Below, in pieces: positions 8,499 to 17,253 of a stretch of 35,961 bases of DNA (position 1 is its first letter; every line of letters starts with the position of its first letter). The position numbers and the translations under genes were made by a program. Source of the DNA: Legionella impletisoli (lineage in GTDB: Bacteria > Pseudomonadota > Gammaproteobacteria > Legionellales > Legionellaceae). The notes under the pieces are model-generated. The model ran no database searches, was not told where the DNA came from, and saw only the letters and a list, made by a program, of their open reading frames with translations. The DNA is taken from the NCBI RefSeq assembly GCF_900639875.1, contig NZ_CAAAIA010000015.1, positions 1-35,961 on the forward strand, in the 5' to 3' direction.

Positions 8499-10940
8499 TT
8501 AATCTAGGGGTGACTTATATTGATCCGTTACAGAAGAAAACGTCTTATTGTTCATGGAGTCAAAAGTAAACTCATCCACTTGAATTGCATCCCAGCGTAA
8601 TCGTTCAACCTCGACTAACTGATTCATCTCTTGTTCAGATAGCTCTCCTGCTTTTACTTTTTCAGCTAGTTTTTCTTTTAAATGCCCAAATTTAAATCCA
8701 CGTAGGTCATGAACTTTCTTGTATAAGTCTTGATGAGCCAGTATTCCTTGCAAAGCGGCTTCCATACGATCTACTGGCTTGGATGGATCACCGCTTAAAT
8801 ATACGTATTGAGTTAACGCCTCACGATAATGATTATTCTTGGTCATTAATGTCGCAAGCTTGTGATCCAACTTATCGCTTGGATATCGCATCGTTTGACC
8901 AAAAGGAAAGACCAGTAACCGCGCCAGAAGTCCGATTGGGCGAAGAGGGAAGTTATGACAAAATGCAATTAAGGATTTTTGCGCCTGATAAAAACAGTAC
9001 GTGGTTGCCCATCTTGCATGTAGCTCTTCATCTTCGTGTTTATCCCGCTCTTGGTAATAACGCAACGCTGCCATAGCCATGTACAAATAAGACATGCCAT
9101 CGGCTAAACGTGCTGATAATCGCTCGCGACGCTTTAAACTGCCGCCTAACATAATGAGTGATAAATCGCCAAGCCATGCAAAAGCATGACTTATGCGAGC
9201 AAGCTTTTGGTACTGCCGCCTAAGCGCATTATCTGGAGCAGAAATAAAAAATCCTCCAGTCCAGGCTGAACAAATAGCTTTGGCCATATTACGAAAGAAA
9301 TAATGGATATGCTTCCAAATGACTTCATTAAATTTAGACTTATCTTTGGCAGATAGCGCATAAAATTCATCGCGGATATAAGGATGACATGCCATTGAAC
9401 CTTGGCCGAATATTAATAAGTTGCGAGACATAATATTCGCGCCTTCTACCGTTACCGAAATAGGGATCCCTTGGTAAAATGACGTCATGTAATTTCTAGG
9501 CCCTACCACGACAGCACGCCCTGCATGAACATCGATGGCATCATTAATGGCCACTCTAGCCAGCTCGGTGTTGAAGTATTTGGTAATAGCGGAAGCCACT
9601 GAAGGTTTTTTATGCGCTTGCACTGCCCCAACCGTTAAAAGCCTCGTTGCATTCACCAAATAATTTAACCCAGCAATTTCAGCAAGTTTCTCTTCAATCC
9701 CTTCAAATTGGGCAATTTCAACATTAAATTGTCTTCGAATACGTGAAAAAGCTCCTGTGGTTAAATAAGAAACAGAAGAAGAAGCCGCGGCTAGGGCAGG
9801 TAAGGAAATAGAGCGGCCTATCGACAAGCACTCTACAAGCATACGCCAACCTTGTCCCGCTTGGCTCTGCCCTCCAATGATGCTGTCAATGGGAACAAAA
9901 ATATTCTCACCTCGAATCGTGCCATTCATGAAGGGTTGATCCGCCGGAAGATGGCGATTTCCAATTTCTAGATTTTCTGTATCCCGGGAAATAAGTAAAC
10001 AAGTAATTCCTTCTTTTCCTTCTCCTTTTAGCAAACCATCGGGATCTTTCAAATTTACAGCGAGGCCAATTAACGTTGCAACAGGAGCTAATGTAATCCA
10101 ACGTTTATTCAACGTGATGTTAAGCCCTAACACCGATTTACCATCGACTTTCTTTTTCACGACCACGGCTTCGGATTTGATTGAAGTCGCATCACTGCCA
10201 GCCCCAGGCTCTGTCAAAGCAAAACAAGGGATATCCTTACCACTGGCAAGCCTCGGCAAATAATGAGATTTTTGTTTTTCAGTACCATAAAGCTGTAAGA
10301 GTTCGCCAGGGCCTAATGAATTAGGAACCATGACAGTCACCGCAGCGACTCCTGAGTGGCTGGCTATTTTCATGACCACATCCGAATGAGCACGAGCCGA
10401 AAAACCCTTGCCCCCATACTCTTTTGCAATAACAAGCCCTAAAAACCCTTTGTCTTTAATGAATTTCCACGCCTTTTCAGGCAAATCATTCTGTTGCGAT
10501 ATCTCCCACTCATTGACCATATTGCAGAGTTCTTGAGTTTCATTATCCAAGAACGCTTGCTCTTCTTTGGTTAGCTCGGACTTTACGTTTTCAAGCTTTT
10601 CCCAATCGGGCTCGCCTCGGAATACATCCTCCTCTATCCAAGTATCACCAGCATTTAAAGCCTCTTCTTCTGTTTTGGAAAGCTTAGGAAGTGTATTACC
10701 AACTTTATGATATAAATAATCGCTTATTGCATCCCGAATTGTCTCAACCCGAATAACGAGATCAATAGCAACGATAACCACCCATAGCAACAGTGCGATA
10801 AGCCAGGGTAATCCAACCACAAATGTTGCAAGAATTAAATAAATAGCGCTTCCAACTTCCCAGAAAATGGGTTTAAATCCTTTGCTTAAAACAAACAACG
10901 AAAACGCTAAATAAATTAAAAAAAGAAATAAAGCAAACAT
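8499..10940 (-). CDS. fadE: Acyl-CoA dehydrogenase FadE
   Basis: FAD-dependent first step of fatty-acid beta-oxidation, converting acyl-CoA to trans-2-enoyl-CoA. The 813 residues match E. coli FadE (814), which is far longer than ordinary acyl-CoA dehydrogenases. Residues 1-65 are hydrophobic (two to three membrane segments). The dehydrogenase core follows at about 85-520, with FALTEPGAGSDA as the flavin/substrate signature and VEGANIMSRNLLIFGQG near 490-506, carrying the expected catalytic glutamate. The C-terminal third is the FadE-specific extension (DUF1974-like). An AAGGA ribosome-binding site precedes the ATG. The gene stands alone; no regulator or other fad gene is adjacent. Confidence 0.96.
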   Translation of the reverse strand: MFALFLFLIYLAFSLFVLSKGFKPIFWEVGSAIYLILATFVVGLPWLIALLLWVVIVAIDLVIRVETIRDAISDYLYHKVGNTLPKLSKTEEEALNAGDTWIEEDVFRGEPDWEKLENVKSELTKEEQAFLDNETQELCNMVNEWEISQQNDLPEKAWKFIKDKGFLGLVIAKEYGGKGFSARAHSDVVMKIASHSGVAAVTVMVPNSLGPGELLQLYGTEKQKSHYLPRLASGKDIPCFALTEPGAGSDATSIKSEAVVVKKKVDGKSVLGLNITLNKRWITLAPVATLIGLAVNLKDPDGLLKGEGKEGITCLLISRDTENLEIGNRHLPADQPFMNGTIRGENIFVPIDSIIGGQSQAGQGWRMLVECLSIGRSISLPALAAASSSVSYLTTGAFSRIRRQFNVEIAQFEGIEEKLAEIAGLNYLVNATRLLTVGAVQAHKKPSVASAITKYFNTELARVAINDAIDVHAGRAVVVGPRNYMTSFYQGIPISVTVEGANIMSRNLLIFGQGSMACHPYIRDEFYALSAKDKSKFNEVIWKHIHYFFRNMAKAICSAWTGGFFISAPDNALRRQYQKLARISHAFAWLGDLSLIMLGGSLKRRERLSARLADGMSYLYMAMAALRYYQERDKHEDEELHARWATTYCFYQAQKSLIAFCHNFPLRPIGLLARLLVFPFGQTMRYPSDKLDHKLATLMTKNNHYREALTQYVYLSGDPSKPVDRMEAALQGILAHQDLYKKVHDLRGFKFGHLKEKLAEKVKAGELSEQEMNQLVEVERLRWDAIQVDEFTFDSMNNKTFSSVTDQYKSPLD

Positions 10941-11118
10941 AACAATCCTTTTAAATGCTTAACAAAAGATAAGTACATCTTAATTCAAGATCCACTATCC
11001 GTATAGAATTAATATCATTTTTTTAATACCTCAACGGGGATTTTAAATACGCCGAGCCTCTTGCAAGGGTTGCCAAAATCCCCTAGTCTCAGTCTAGGCT
11101 CTTATCATAGGAATGTTT
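10941..11118. other. Intergenic region with a 9-bp inverted repeat
   Basis: This 178-base divergent gap separates fadE from the unknown 205-aa gene. It contains an exact inverted repeat, ggggatttt at 11036-11044 and aaaatcccc at 11075-11083, enclosing 30 bases. The right arm ends about 35 bases before the start codon. It could be an operator or a leader hairpin. A possible -10 (TAGAAT) lies near 11004. Confidence 0.4.
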
Positions 11119-11736
11119 ATGAGCAAACGGTTCATATGGAATTTTGAAATTAAACCCAATTCATCGATACAATTGCCTAAAGACATAGAAGATCCATCGG
11201 AAGAAAAGCGCTGGGAAGCCCGTTTTTTTTGGTCTAAAGATGAACTCATCTTCTTAAACGGATTAGATGATTCGTTCTTAGAACTGTCAAGATATCGTTT
11301 TAAGCACCGATCCGATACGTATCTCATTCTCCCTAATAGGCAATATAATTTTAAAATTAGAAGGGATGCCCTGCTTTACAAGCCTTGCCTAGAGCGAACG
11401 CCGCACGCACTGGCTTATGGTAAAAAAATTACACTCGAACACAGTACACCAATAGAATTTCCAGAAGACCCAGACTTAAAGTCAAACGTCATGCTTGCCA
11501 AAATAAACCGCGAAGCTCAATCATTCCATCTTGAAAAGGAAGCGGTAATTTATAAATTTCCAACTACGCCAAAGTTGACTCTAGAGTTCGCAAGGATCAT
11601 GATTAAAAATCAAATTTACTTTAGCGTCAGCATCGAATCGCGTGTTTTAGCCTGGGTAGAGTATTTAAGTCGACGGCTACTAGATAATAAAACGTGTTGC
11701 GATTACGTGACTTTTTTAAAATCCACAAACCTGTAA
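11119..11736 (+). CDS. Unknown 205-aa protein, first gene of the ppk run
   Basis: I do not recognise a family. It has no signal peptide or transmembrane segment and alternates charged and aromatic residues in a beta-rich pattern, with FKIRRDALLYKPC and FHLEKEAVIYKFP as two similarly built segments. This could mean an internal duplication or a CYTH-like barrel, but the catalytic CYTH signature is not evident, so I make no functional claim. The ATG at 11119 is preferred over 11113 because AGGA (11109-11112) then lies 6 bases upstream instead of abutting the start. It is followed after 8 bases by the ChrA-like gene and then ppk, so the three are probably co-transcribed. Confidence 0.75.
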   Translation: MSKRFIWNFEIKPNSSIQLPKDIEDPSEEKRWEARFFWSKDELIFLNGLDDSFLELSRYRFKHRSDTYLILPNRQYNFKIRRDALLYKPCLERTPHALAYGKKITLEHSTPIEFPEDPDLKSNVMLAKINREAQSFHLEKEAVIYKFPTTPKLTLEFARIMIKNQIYFSVSIESRVLAWVEYLSRRLLDNKTCCDYVTFLKSTNL

Positions 11737-11744
11737 CATAAACT

Positions 11745-12278
11745 ATGATCAAAACGCTGCTCGCCATACTCATTAGCTTCGGTAAAATTGGACTTATCTC
11801 CCTAGGAGGAGGTAATTCCATGCTTAAATTATTGGAATATGAAGCGGTAGAATACCGTCAATGGATTGGGCAAGAAGAATTCATTGAAATGGTTGGGAGC
11901 ACATTTTTATTTCCTGGCTTAACCGCAGTGAAGCTTTCTGCACTCATCGGTTATAAAGCAGCGGGAGTAAGTGGGCTTATCCTAGCCGTTGCTTGTTTAA
12001 ATCTACCAGGGTTATTACTCGCCTTGGCTGGCTATACTTGGTTAACTAGCCATAACGGTCCTATCACGCGAAAAATCATGATCGCTGTGCAATATGGAGC
12101 ATTGGCCTTGTTGGCAGCGGCTTCCTTTTCTATTGCACAGGGTGTAATTCAAATGTATTTCTCCTATTCTATGATGATAGCTTGTATATTATTTTTCTTG
12201 GCTTTAGCGTTTTTGCAATTATCCCCTTTTTGGGGTTTTATAGGGTTTATTGGGATTTGTTTTTTTCTCGTTCGCTAG
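11745..12278 (+). CDS. Chromate-transporter (CHR) family membrane protein, single-domain
   Basis: This 177-residue hydrophobic protein has about five or six membrane segments. The N-terminal FGKIGLISLGGGNSMLKLLE and the later FLFPGLTAVKLSALIGYKAAG match the Chromate_transp (ChrA) domain. Classical ChrA has two such domains (about 400 residues), and short-chain members usually occur as adjacent pairs; here there is only one. It may work as a homodimer, may pair with a distant partner, or may transport something other than chromate. It sits between the unknown gene and ppk with 8-9 base gaps, so coupling to polyphosphate or phosphate stress is possible but inferred. Confidence 0.85.
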   Translation: MIKTLLAILISFGKIGLISLGGGNSMLKLLEYEAVEYRQWIGQEEFIEMVGSTFLFPGLTAVKLSALIGYKAAGVSGLILAVACLNLPGLLLALAGYTWLTSHNGPITRKIMIAVQYGALALLAAASFSIAQGVIQMYFSYSMMIACILFFLALAFLQLSPFWGFIGFIGICFFLVR

Positions 12279-12287
12279 GAGTAAACC

Positions 12288-14357
12288 GTGACTCAGTCAC
12301 TGGATAATCCAGAATATTACATTAACCGCGAATTTACCGCGTTAGCGTTTAATGAGCGGGTATTACAGTTGGCAGCTGATGAGCGCATCCCTCTATTGGA
12401 GCGTATGCGATATCTTTGTATTTGCAGTGGGAATCTGGATGAGTTTTTTGAAATTCGTGTCGCAGGATTAAAAGAAAAAATTGCTGTTTCGTCCATGAAG
12501 CTCAGCATTGATGGATTAACCGCAGATGAGTTATTAAATCAACTCAGCCTCAAAACTCATGCGTTAATTGAAGAGCTATATACCATTTTTAATAAACAAC
12601 TTTTACCGGCTTTAAAACGAGAGACGATTTATTTTTATAAAACCGAAGACTGGACGGATGACATTCACCTTTGGGCAAAACACTATTTCAAAAACGAAGT
12701 ATTGCCCATTGTAAGCCCTATAGCTTTAGACTTAGCTCATCCTTTCCCTCGCTTATTTAATAAAAGCTTAAATTTTCTTGTGACATTAAGTGGAAAAGAT
12801 GCGTTTGATCGAAATATTAAATATGCCGTCGTGCATGCCCCACGTTCGTTACCAAGACTCATTCATTTGCCCTCCGAATTAGGAGGCGAAGGGAGTCACT
12901 TTGTCTATTTGTCATCCATCATTGAAACGCATGTGCACCGTTTTTTTCCTGGCATGGAAATTAGTGGATGCTATGCGTTTCGATTAACGCGTAATAGCGA
13001 TATTTCTTTACGCGATGAAGAAGCGGAAGACTTAGCAGCCGCCGTTCAACGCGAACTATTTTCTCGTCATTATGGTCATGTTGTGCGGTTAGAAATTGAT
13101 AAAAAATGTCCACAATCTATTACTGATTTTCTATTGCAAAAATATCATTTACGACATGAAGATACCTATTATTGCGATGGCCCGGTAAACATTCAGCGTT
13201 ACATGAGCGTTATCAATAGCATTCCAAGGCCCGACCTTAATTACCCATTGTTTAAGCCCAAATTTCCTCCACAGCTGAAATCAGATAGGGATTTATTTAA
13301 CGTACTGGATGAGCAGGATATTCTACTACACCATCCCTACCAAAGCTTTGAAGTGGTTATTGATTTTGTTCGGCAAGCAGCGGCTGATCCCAATGTTTTA
13401 GCCATTAAACAAACACTTTATCGCACACGCTATGATTCAATCATGGTTAAAGCTCTAGTGGAGGCAGCCCGTTCTGGTAAAGAAGTCACTGCCGTCATCG
13501 AATTGCGCGCGCGTTTTGATGAGGAATCGAATTTAAAACTTGCTAATCAGTTGCATGAAGCGGGAGTGTTAGTGCTTTATGGTGTGGTTGGATACAAAAC
13601 ACATGCCAAAATGACTCTCGTGGTTCGCCGAGTTCGTGGAAAACTAAAGCGCTATGTGCATCTTGGCACAGGAAATTACCATGAAGAAACCGCAAAGCGC
13701 TATACCGACTTTGGCCTCTTAACCGCTAATCCAACGATTACGAGTGATGCACAGCTTATCTTTCAGCAGTTAACCGGGCTTGGAAGAACGATTAAACTGA
13801 AAGAATTATGTCATGCCCCCTTTACCTTACAGAAAAATCTCTTAGCTCTTATTAAAGAATGTGAGGATGCAGCACTTGCAGGCAAAGAATCTGAAATCAT
13901 GATTAAAGTGAACGGATTAACGGATTTAACGATGATTCAGGCCCTGTACAAAGCATCCCAGGCAGGCGTTAAAATTAATCTTATCGTTCGAGGGGTTTGT
14001 TGTTTAAGGCCTGGGATTCAAGGGGTTTCTGAACATATTCGCGTCATTTCAATTGTAGGCCGATTTTTGGAACATCATCGAGTTTTTTATTTTCGTTCTG
14101 ATAAAAATGAACGCCTTTTTTGTTCAAGTGCTGACTTAATGCAGCGAAATCTCTATTATCGAATTGAAGTAATGTTTCCCATTTTAGATAAAGAATGCCA
14201 ACAACGAATAAAACAAGAAGTGTTTAAAAACTACTTAAAAGACAATCGCGATGCCTGGGAAATGCAGCCAGATGGAACTTATAAACCTCTTCGTCGCGGA
14301 AATCATAGCGCACAAAATATGCTTTTGTCTTTGTATAATGAAGGTCATACTGTTTGA
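12288..14357 (+). CDS. ppk: Polyphosphate kinase 1
   Basis: Reversibly polymerises the gamma-phosphate of ATP into inorganic polyphosphate at the inner membrane. The 689 residues match E. coli PPK (688). Visible are the N-terminal helical domain (YINREFTALAFNERVL), the dimer-contacting head, and two PLD-like catalytic domains. The autophosphorylated histidine is H439 in YKTHAKMTLVVRR (E. coli H435); the second domain carries HHRVFYF and SSADLMQRNL. It starts with GTG, supported by AGGAG 7 bases upstream. No exopolyphosphatase (ppx) follows, unlike in E. coli; the next gene, epmB, is convergent. It is the last gene of the run starting at 11119. Confidence 0.97.
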   Translation: MTQSLDNPEYYINREFTALAFNERVLQLAADERIPLLERMRYLCICSGNLDEFFEIRVAGLKEKIAVSSMKLSIDGLTADELLNQLSLKTHALIEELYTIFNKQLLPALKRETIYFYKTEDWTDDIHLWAKHYFKNEVLPIVSPIALDLAHPFPRLFNKSLNFLVTLSGKDAFDRNIKYAVVHAPRSLPRLIHLPSELGGEGSHFVYLSSIIETHVHRFFPGMEISGCYAFRLTRNSDISLRDEEAEDLAAAVQRELFSRHYGHVVRLEIDKKCPQSITDFLLQKYHLRHEDTYYCDGPVNIQRYMSVINSIPRPDLNYPLFKPKFPPQLKSDRDLFNVLDEQDILLHHPYQSFEVVIDFVRQAAADPNVLAIKQTLYRTRYDSIMVKALVEAARSGKEVTAVIELRARFDEESNLKLANQLHEAGVLVLYGVVGYKTHAKMTLVVRRVRGKLKRYVHLGTGNYHEETAKRYTDFGLLTANPTITSDAQLIFQQLTGLGRTIKLKELCHAPFTLQKNLLALIKECEDAALAGKESEIMIKVNGLTDLTMIQALYKASQAGVKINLIVRGVCCLRPGIQGVSEHIRVISIVGRFLEHHRVFYFRSDKNERLFCSSADLMQRNLYYRIEVMFPILDKECQQRIKQEVFKNYLKDNRDAWEMQPDGTYKPLRRGNHSAQNMLLSLYNEGHTV

Positions 14358-14391
14358 ATAGAAGCAGCCATTTCAGCTTATTTTCCCGTTC

Positions 14392-15378
14392 TTAAAATCC
14401 TACCAGCGTTTTATGTTTTTCAGCTGGTATTTCACACGCCAAACGAGGCACCAGATATCCAGGCAAGAGCGCTTGTAATGCCTTATATAATTTTTGTGCG
14501 GTTGTAAGGGTTACTTCAAAATGGGCAGCTCCTTTAACCTTATCCAATAAATGCAGATAATAAGGCATCACTCCGCACTCGAATAATCGCCGACTTAATG
14601 CGGCCAAGGTGATCTCATCATCATTGACCCCGGCTAAAAGCACGGATTGATTCAATAAATGACAGGATATCGCACGAAGGTCTTGACAGACGAAAGCCAC
14701 ACGATCATCTAGCTCATTGGGATGGTTACTATGCAACACAATCACTTTCGTTAATGAAGAACGTTTAAGAAGCTCTATTAAATTTGAATCAATCCGTTCA
14801 GGTAGAACCACGGGAATACGTGTATGAATACGGACCGTTCGCACATGGGGAATTGCTTCAAGGCCAGAAAGAATATAGGAGAGCACCGTATCATTTGCTA
14901 GTAACGGATCCCCCCCGCTTAAGATCACTTCGCTTAGGCTTTTATCGGCAGCAATATAGGAAAAAACATCATTCCACCCCTCTCGTCCTGGATTATTTTC
15001 TTCATAGGGAAAATGACGACGGAAACAATACCGACAATTGATTGCGCAAGCTCCAACTAAAGTAAGCAATACTCGTCCATGATACTTGTGAATTAACCCA
15101 GCTTGAGTATTAAATGCTTTTTCTAGTAGAGGATCCTCTGTATAGCCCTCTGTTACTTGCCCCTCATCGTGAAGCGCTAGTACCTGTCTTAACAAGGGAT
15201 CATTTGGATTTTCCCGTTGCATTAAATTGGCAAAACCGCGTGGAACCCTCGTTTGAAATTGTTTTTCTGCGTTTTGGCTAGCCAAGCTCTCTGGTAGCTC
15301 TAAAAATGCGAGCAATTCCCGGGCGCTTGAAAATCCTTGCGCTAAGATTTTTTGCCAACTGGCTTTGGTATCTCGCAT
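14392..15378 (-). CDS. epmB: EF-P beta-lysylation radical SAM 2,3-aminomutase EpmB
   Basis: Converts alpha-lysine to (R)-beta-lysine for attachment to Lys34 of EF-P by EpmA. It is a KamA-like radical SAM enzyme that uses PLP. The 328 residues are short compared with true lysine 2,3-aminomutases (over 400), as expected for EpmB. The CxxxCxxC cluster is C111, C115 and C118 (CAINCRYCFRR), followed by SGGDPLL for SAM binding and IRIHTRIPVVLPERI. It is divergent from efp with a 72-base gap, the usual pairing. EpmA is not in the window. Confidence 0.95.
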   Translation of the reverse strand: MRDTKASWQKILAQGFSSARELLAFLELPESLASQNAEKQFQTRVPRGFANLMQRENPNDPLLRQVLALHDEGQVTEGYTEDPLLEKAFNTQAGLIHKYHGRVLLTLVGACAINCRYCFRRHFPYEENNPGREGWNDVFSYIAADKSLSEVILSGGDPLLANDTVLSYILSGLEAIPHVRTVRIHTRIPVVLPERIDSNLIELLKRSSLTKVIVLHSNHPNELDDRVAFVCQDLRAISCHLLNQSVLLAGVNDDEITLAALSRRLFECGVMPYYLHLLDKVKGAAHFEVTLTTAQKLYKALQALLPGYLVPRLACEIPAEKHKTLVGF

Positions 15379-15450
15379 TTAGATTATAGACTTGTTAAAA
15401 TGCGCGAACTTTAGCGAAATCGCACAAAAAACTCAACTTCAGGAGTATCC

Positions 15451-16020
15451 ATGGCAGTCTATAGCACCAATGAATTTAAACCTGGCTTAAAAGTGATGGT
15501 TGATAACGCGCCGTGTAGTATCGTTGAATGTGAATTTGTTAAGCCTGGAAAGGGACAAGCGTTTACCCGGGTAAAAATTCGCAACCTGAAAACAGGCCGT
15601 GTGGTAGAGCGAACTTATAAATCAGGCGAAACCTTGCCCTCTGCCGATGTCGTCGATGTTGAAATGCAATATTTATACAACGATGGAGAGCAGTGGCATT
15701 TCATGGTCCCTGATACGTTTGAGCAATATGCCGCAGGCTCTGAAGCAGTAGAAGAAGCCGTTAAATGGTTGAAGGAACAAGACCTATGTACCGTTACCTT
15801 GTGGAACAATGAACCTCTGCAAGTGACTCCTCCTAATTTTGTAACGCTTGCAATCACTGAAACCGACCCAGGACTTAAAGGCGATACCTCTGGCGGCGGT
15901 GGAAAGCCCGCTACCTTAGAAACAGGCGCTGTGGTTCGTGTTCCACTATTCGTTCAAACTGGCGAACTGATTAAAGTCGATACCCGCAAAGGGGAATATG
16001 TTTCCCGCGCGAAGGAATAA
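15451..16020 (+). CDS. efp: Translation elongation factor P
   Basis: Binds between the P and E sites of stalled ribosomes and promotes peptide bonds at polyproline stretches. The 189 residues match the bacterial EF-P length (188). KOW, OB and S1-like domains run in order. The modified lysine is K34 in KPGKGQAF, the form used by the EpmA/EpmB beta-lysylation system, which agrees with epmB being divergent next door. An AGGAGT ribosome-binding site lies 5 bases before the ATG. The C-terminal [14 protein letters not shown] is typical. Confidence 0.98.
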   Translation: MAVYSTNEFKPGLKVMVDNAPCSIVECEFVKPGKGQAFTRVKIRNLKTGRVVERTYKSGETLPSADVVDVEMQYLYNDGEQWHFMVPDTFEQYAAGSEAVEEAVKWLKEQDLCTVTLWNNEPLQVTPPNFVTLAITETDPGLKGDTSGGGGKPATLETGAVVRVPLFVQTGELIKVDTRKGEYVSRAKE

Positions 16021-16055
16021 ACCGATAAACTCCATAATACTCCTTCCTCTTAAAA

Positions 16056-16085
16056 TTGCCCCACGATTTTAAAAACATGGGGCAA
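16056..16085. terminator. Hairpin between efp and the Tyr-rich lipoprotein gene
   Basis: An 8-bp exact stem (ttgcccca at 16056-16063, tggggcaa at 16078-16085) with a 14-base loop lies between two convergent genes. On the minus strand the stem is followed by TTTTA, so it best fits a terminator for the lipoprotein gene; on the plus strand no T-tract follows. It may serve both. Confidence 0.5.
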
Positions 16086-16096
16086 ATGACTCCCTT

Positions 16097-16333
16097 CTAA
16101 GGCCAGTATCGATATGGAAAGGAATAATGACGATAATATCGATATTGATAATAACGATAAGGGGCTGGATAATAGGTGCGATATCGAACAGGATAGTAAT
16201 AACGATTTCCCCAGTAGTAAGCTTGATAGCCCACATTGCGATAGCCTGGAGCGTACTCAGCGGTCGTCACCGTGCAACTGCTAAGCAAGGTGACGGATGA
16301 CAACACCAATAGTGCAGGTATGAACGGTTTCAT
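16097..16333 (-). CDS. Small tyrosine-rich lipoprotein
   Basis: The 78 residues begin with a lipoprotein signal peptide ending in the lipobox LLSSC (Cys20). The rest of the protein is almost repetitive, with about 20 tyrosines in under 60 residues spaced by Arg, Pro and His (for example YRYYQYRYYRHY). Such short Tyr/Arg-rich envelope lipoproteins are known as hypothetical proteins in many proteobacteria, without an assigned role. The aromatic-cationic pattern suggests surface adhesion, tyrosine cross-linking or LPS/peptidoglycan contact, but this is speculation. It is monocistronic between efp and the M14-like gene. Confidence 0.8.
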   Translation of the reverse strand: MKPFIPALLVLSSVTLLSSCTVTTAEYAPGYRNVGYQAYYWGNRYYYPVRYRTYYPAPYRYYQYRYYRHYSFPYRYWP

Positions 16334-16542
16334 CTTGGCTTCCTTGCATTTGTCCTTGTATATTAATTATAATCAATGCATCAAATATGCACAAATATTT
16401 ATCAGGACCGACTGGTAAGCCCTCACATCTTAAAACCTAATCATTGCAAAAGAACTTTTTAAACGGGCTTTTTTTCAATTCGGACATTTCTGGATATCTT
16501 GAACAAGCCGAGGCTGTAGACAGTTGCAATTGTCAACACACT
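16334..16542. other. Intergenic region, no gene seen
   Basis: This 209-base AT-rich gap lies between two minus-strand genes. It should contain the promoter of the lipoprotein gene. A near-palindromic gttgcaattgtcaac lies at about 16523-16537, just downstream of the M14-like gene, without a T-tract. I see no open reading frame worth calling. Confidence 0.4.
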
Positions 16543-17253
16543 CTAGGCGTTTTGTAGCATATTGATTTGTGCCGCCAACTGATCATAACCCGCTTCGACA
16601 TTGATATAATCCTGGTTAGCCAAATAAACCGACAATGAGCCATCATCTGTTGCTTGGTTTGCTTGCAAAATACTATTAAAATTTAAATCTTTAAGCCTTT
16701 GAAACGCTTGCTGCTTGGTAACTAAATAAAAGTTACGGTAATGGTCCTTATCGCAAAAACTAAGTGCTTTTGCATCGTGTGCCAGATCATGTCCTGGTAA
16801 ATAATCTTTTAGCGAATAAGAGCGATTATTATGCACAGCAATAACTTTTCCTGGTGGAATAAGTTCTTTTAACTGATGGGCTAATTTATTCACTTCACGA
16901 TGAGCAGCCACCGAATAAGAACCAAATTGACTGAGTGTTTTTTTAATCCCAACATCAGTAAACATCCGGTTTGGATCAAACTCATAACGTTTTCCCTCTA
17001 GATGAAAAATAATATTCCTTTGCCCAGAATGTTTAAGAGTGATTACTGTGCCTTGTTCTTTTGCAATGACCGCCAACGCAGCCTTTAAGGCCGTGGTTTC
17101 ATTTTGATGAACATGAATAAAAACCTTGCCTTTTCCATGGTGAACAGTATGAATAGTAACGGTTTCATCTCCGAGGGTTACGGCATAATTTTGACTATAA
17201 ACCACAGCACTAAAGAGACATAAAAAGAAAAAAAGCACGCGATAACCAATCAT
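16543..17253 (-). CDS. Secreted protein with M14 carboxypeptidase-like residue pattern
   Basis: The protein is 236 residues with a signal peptide (1-20, FFFLCLFSAVVYSQ), so it is exported. I do not recognise a named family, but the order of key residues resembles zinc carboxypeptidases of family M14: HxxE at H49-E52 (HVHQNET), Asn-Arg at N95-R96 (FDPNRMF), a third candidate zinc ligand H141 (AVHNN) and a late glutamate E220 (NVEAGY). In M14 these are the first two zinc ligands, the substrate-binding Asn/Arg, the third ligand and the general base. It is shorter than classical M14 domains (about 300). A role in trimming peptides or cell-wall stems in the periplasm is an inference. It is monocistronic. 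Confidence 0.8.
   Translation of the reverse strand: MIGYRVLFFFLCLFSAVVYSQNYAVTLGDETVTIHTVHHGKGKVFIHVHQNETTALKAALAVIAKEQGTVITLKHSGQRNIIFHLEGKRYEFDPNRMFTDVGIKKTLSQFGSYSVAAHREVNKLAHQLKELIPPGKVIAVHNNRSYSLKDYLPGHDLAHDAKALSFCDKDHYRNFYLVTKQQAFQRLKDLNFNSILQANQATDDGSLSVYLANQDYINVEAGYDQLAAQINMLQNA

Noticed and set aside
11002-11024. PmrA-type box upstream of the 205-aa gene
   Set aside because: Two TTAAT cores are present, but their spacing is 14 bases.
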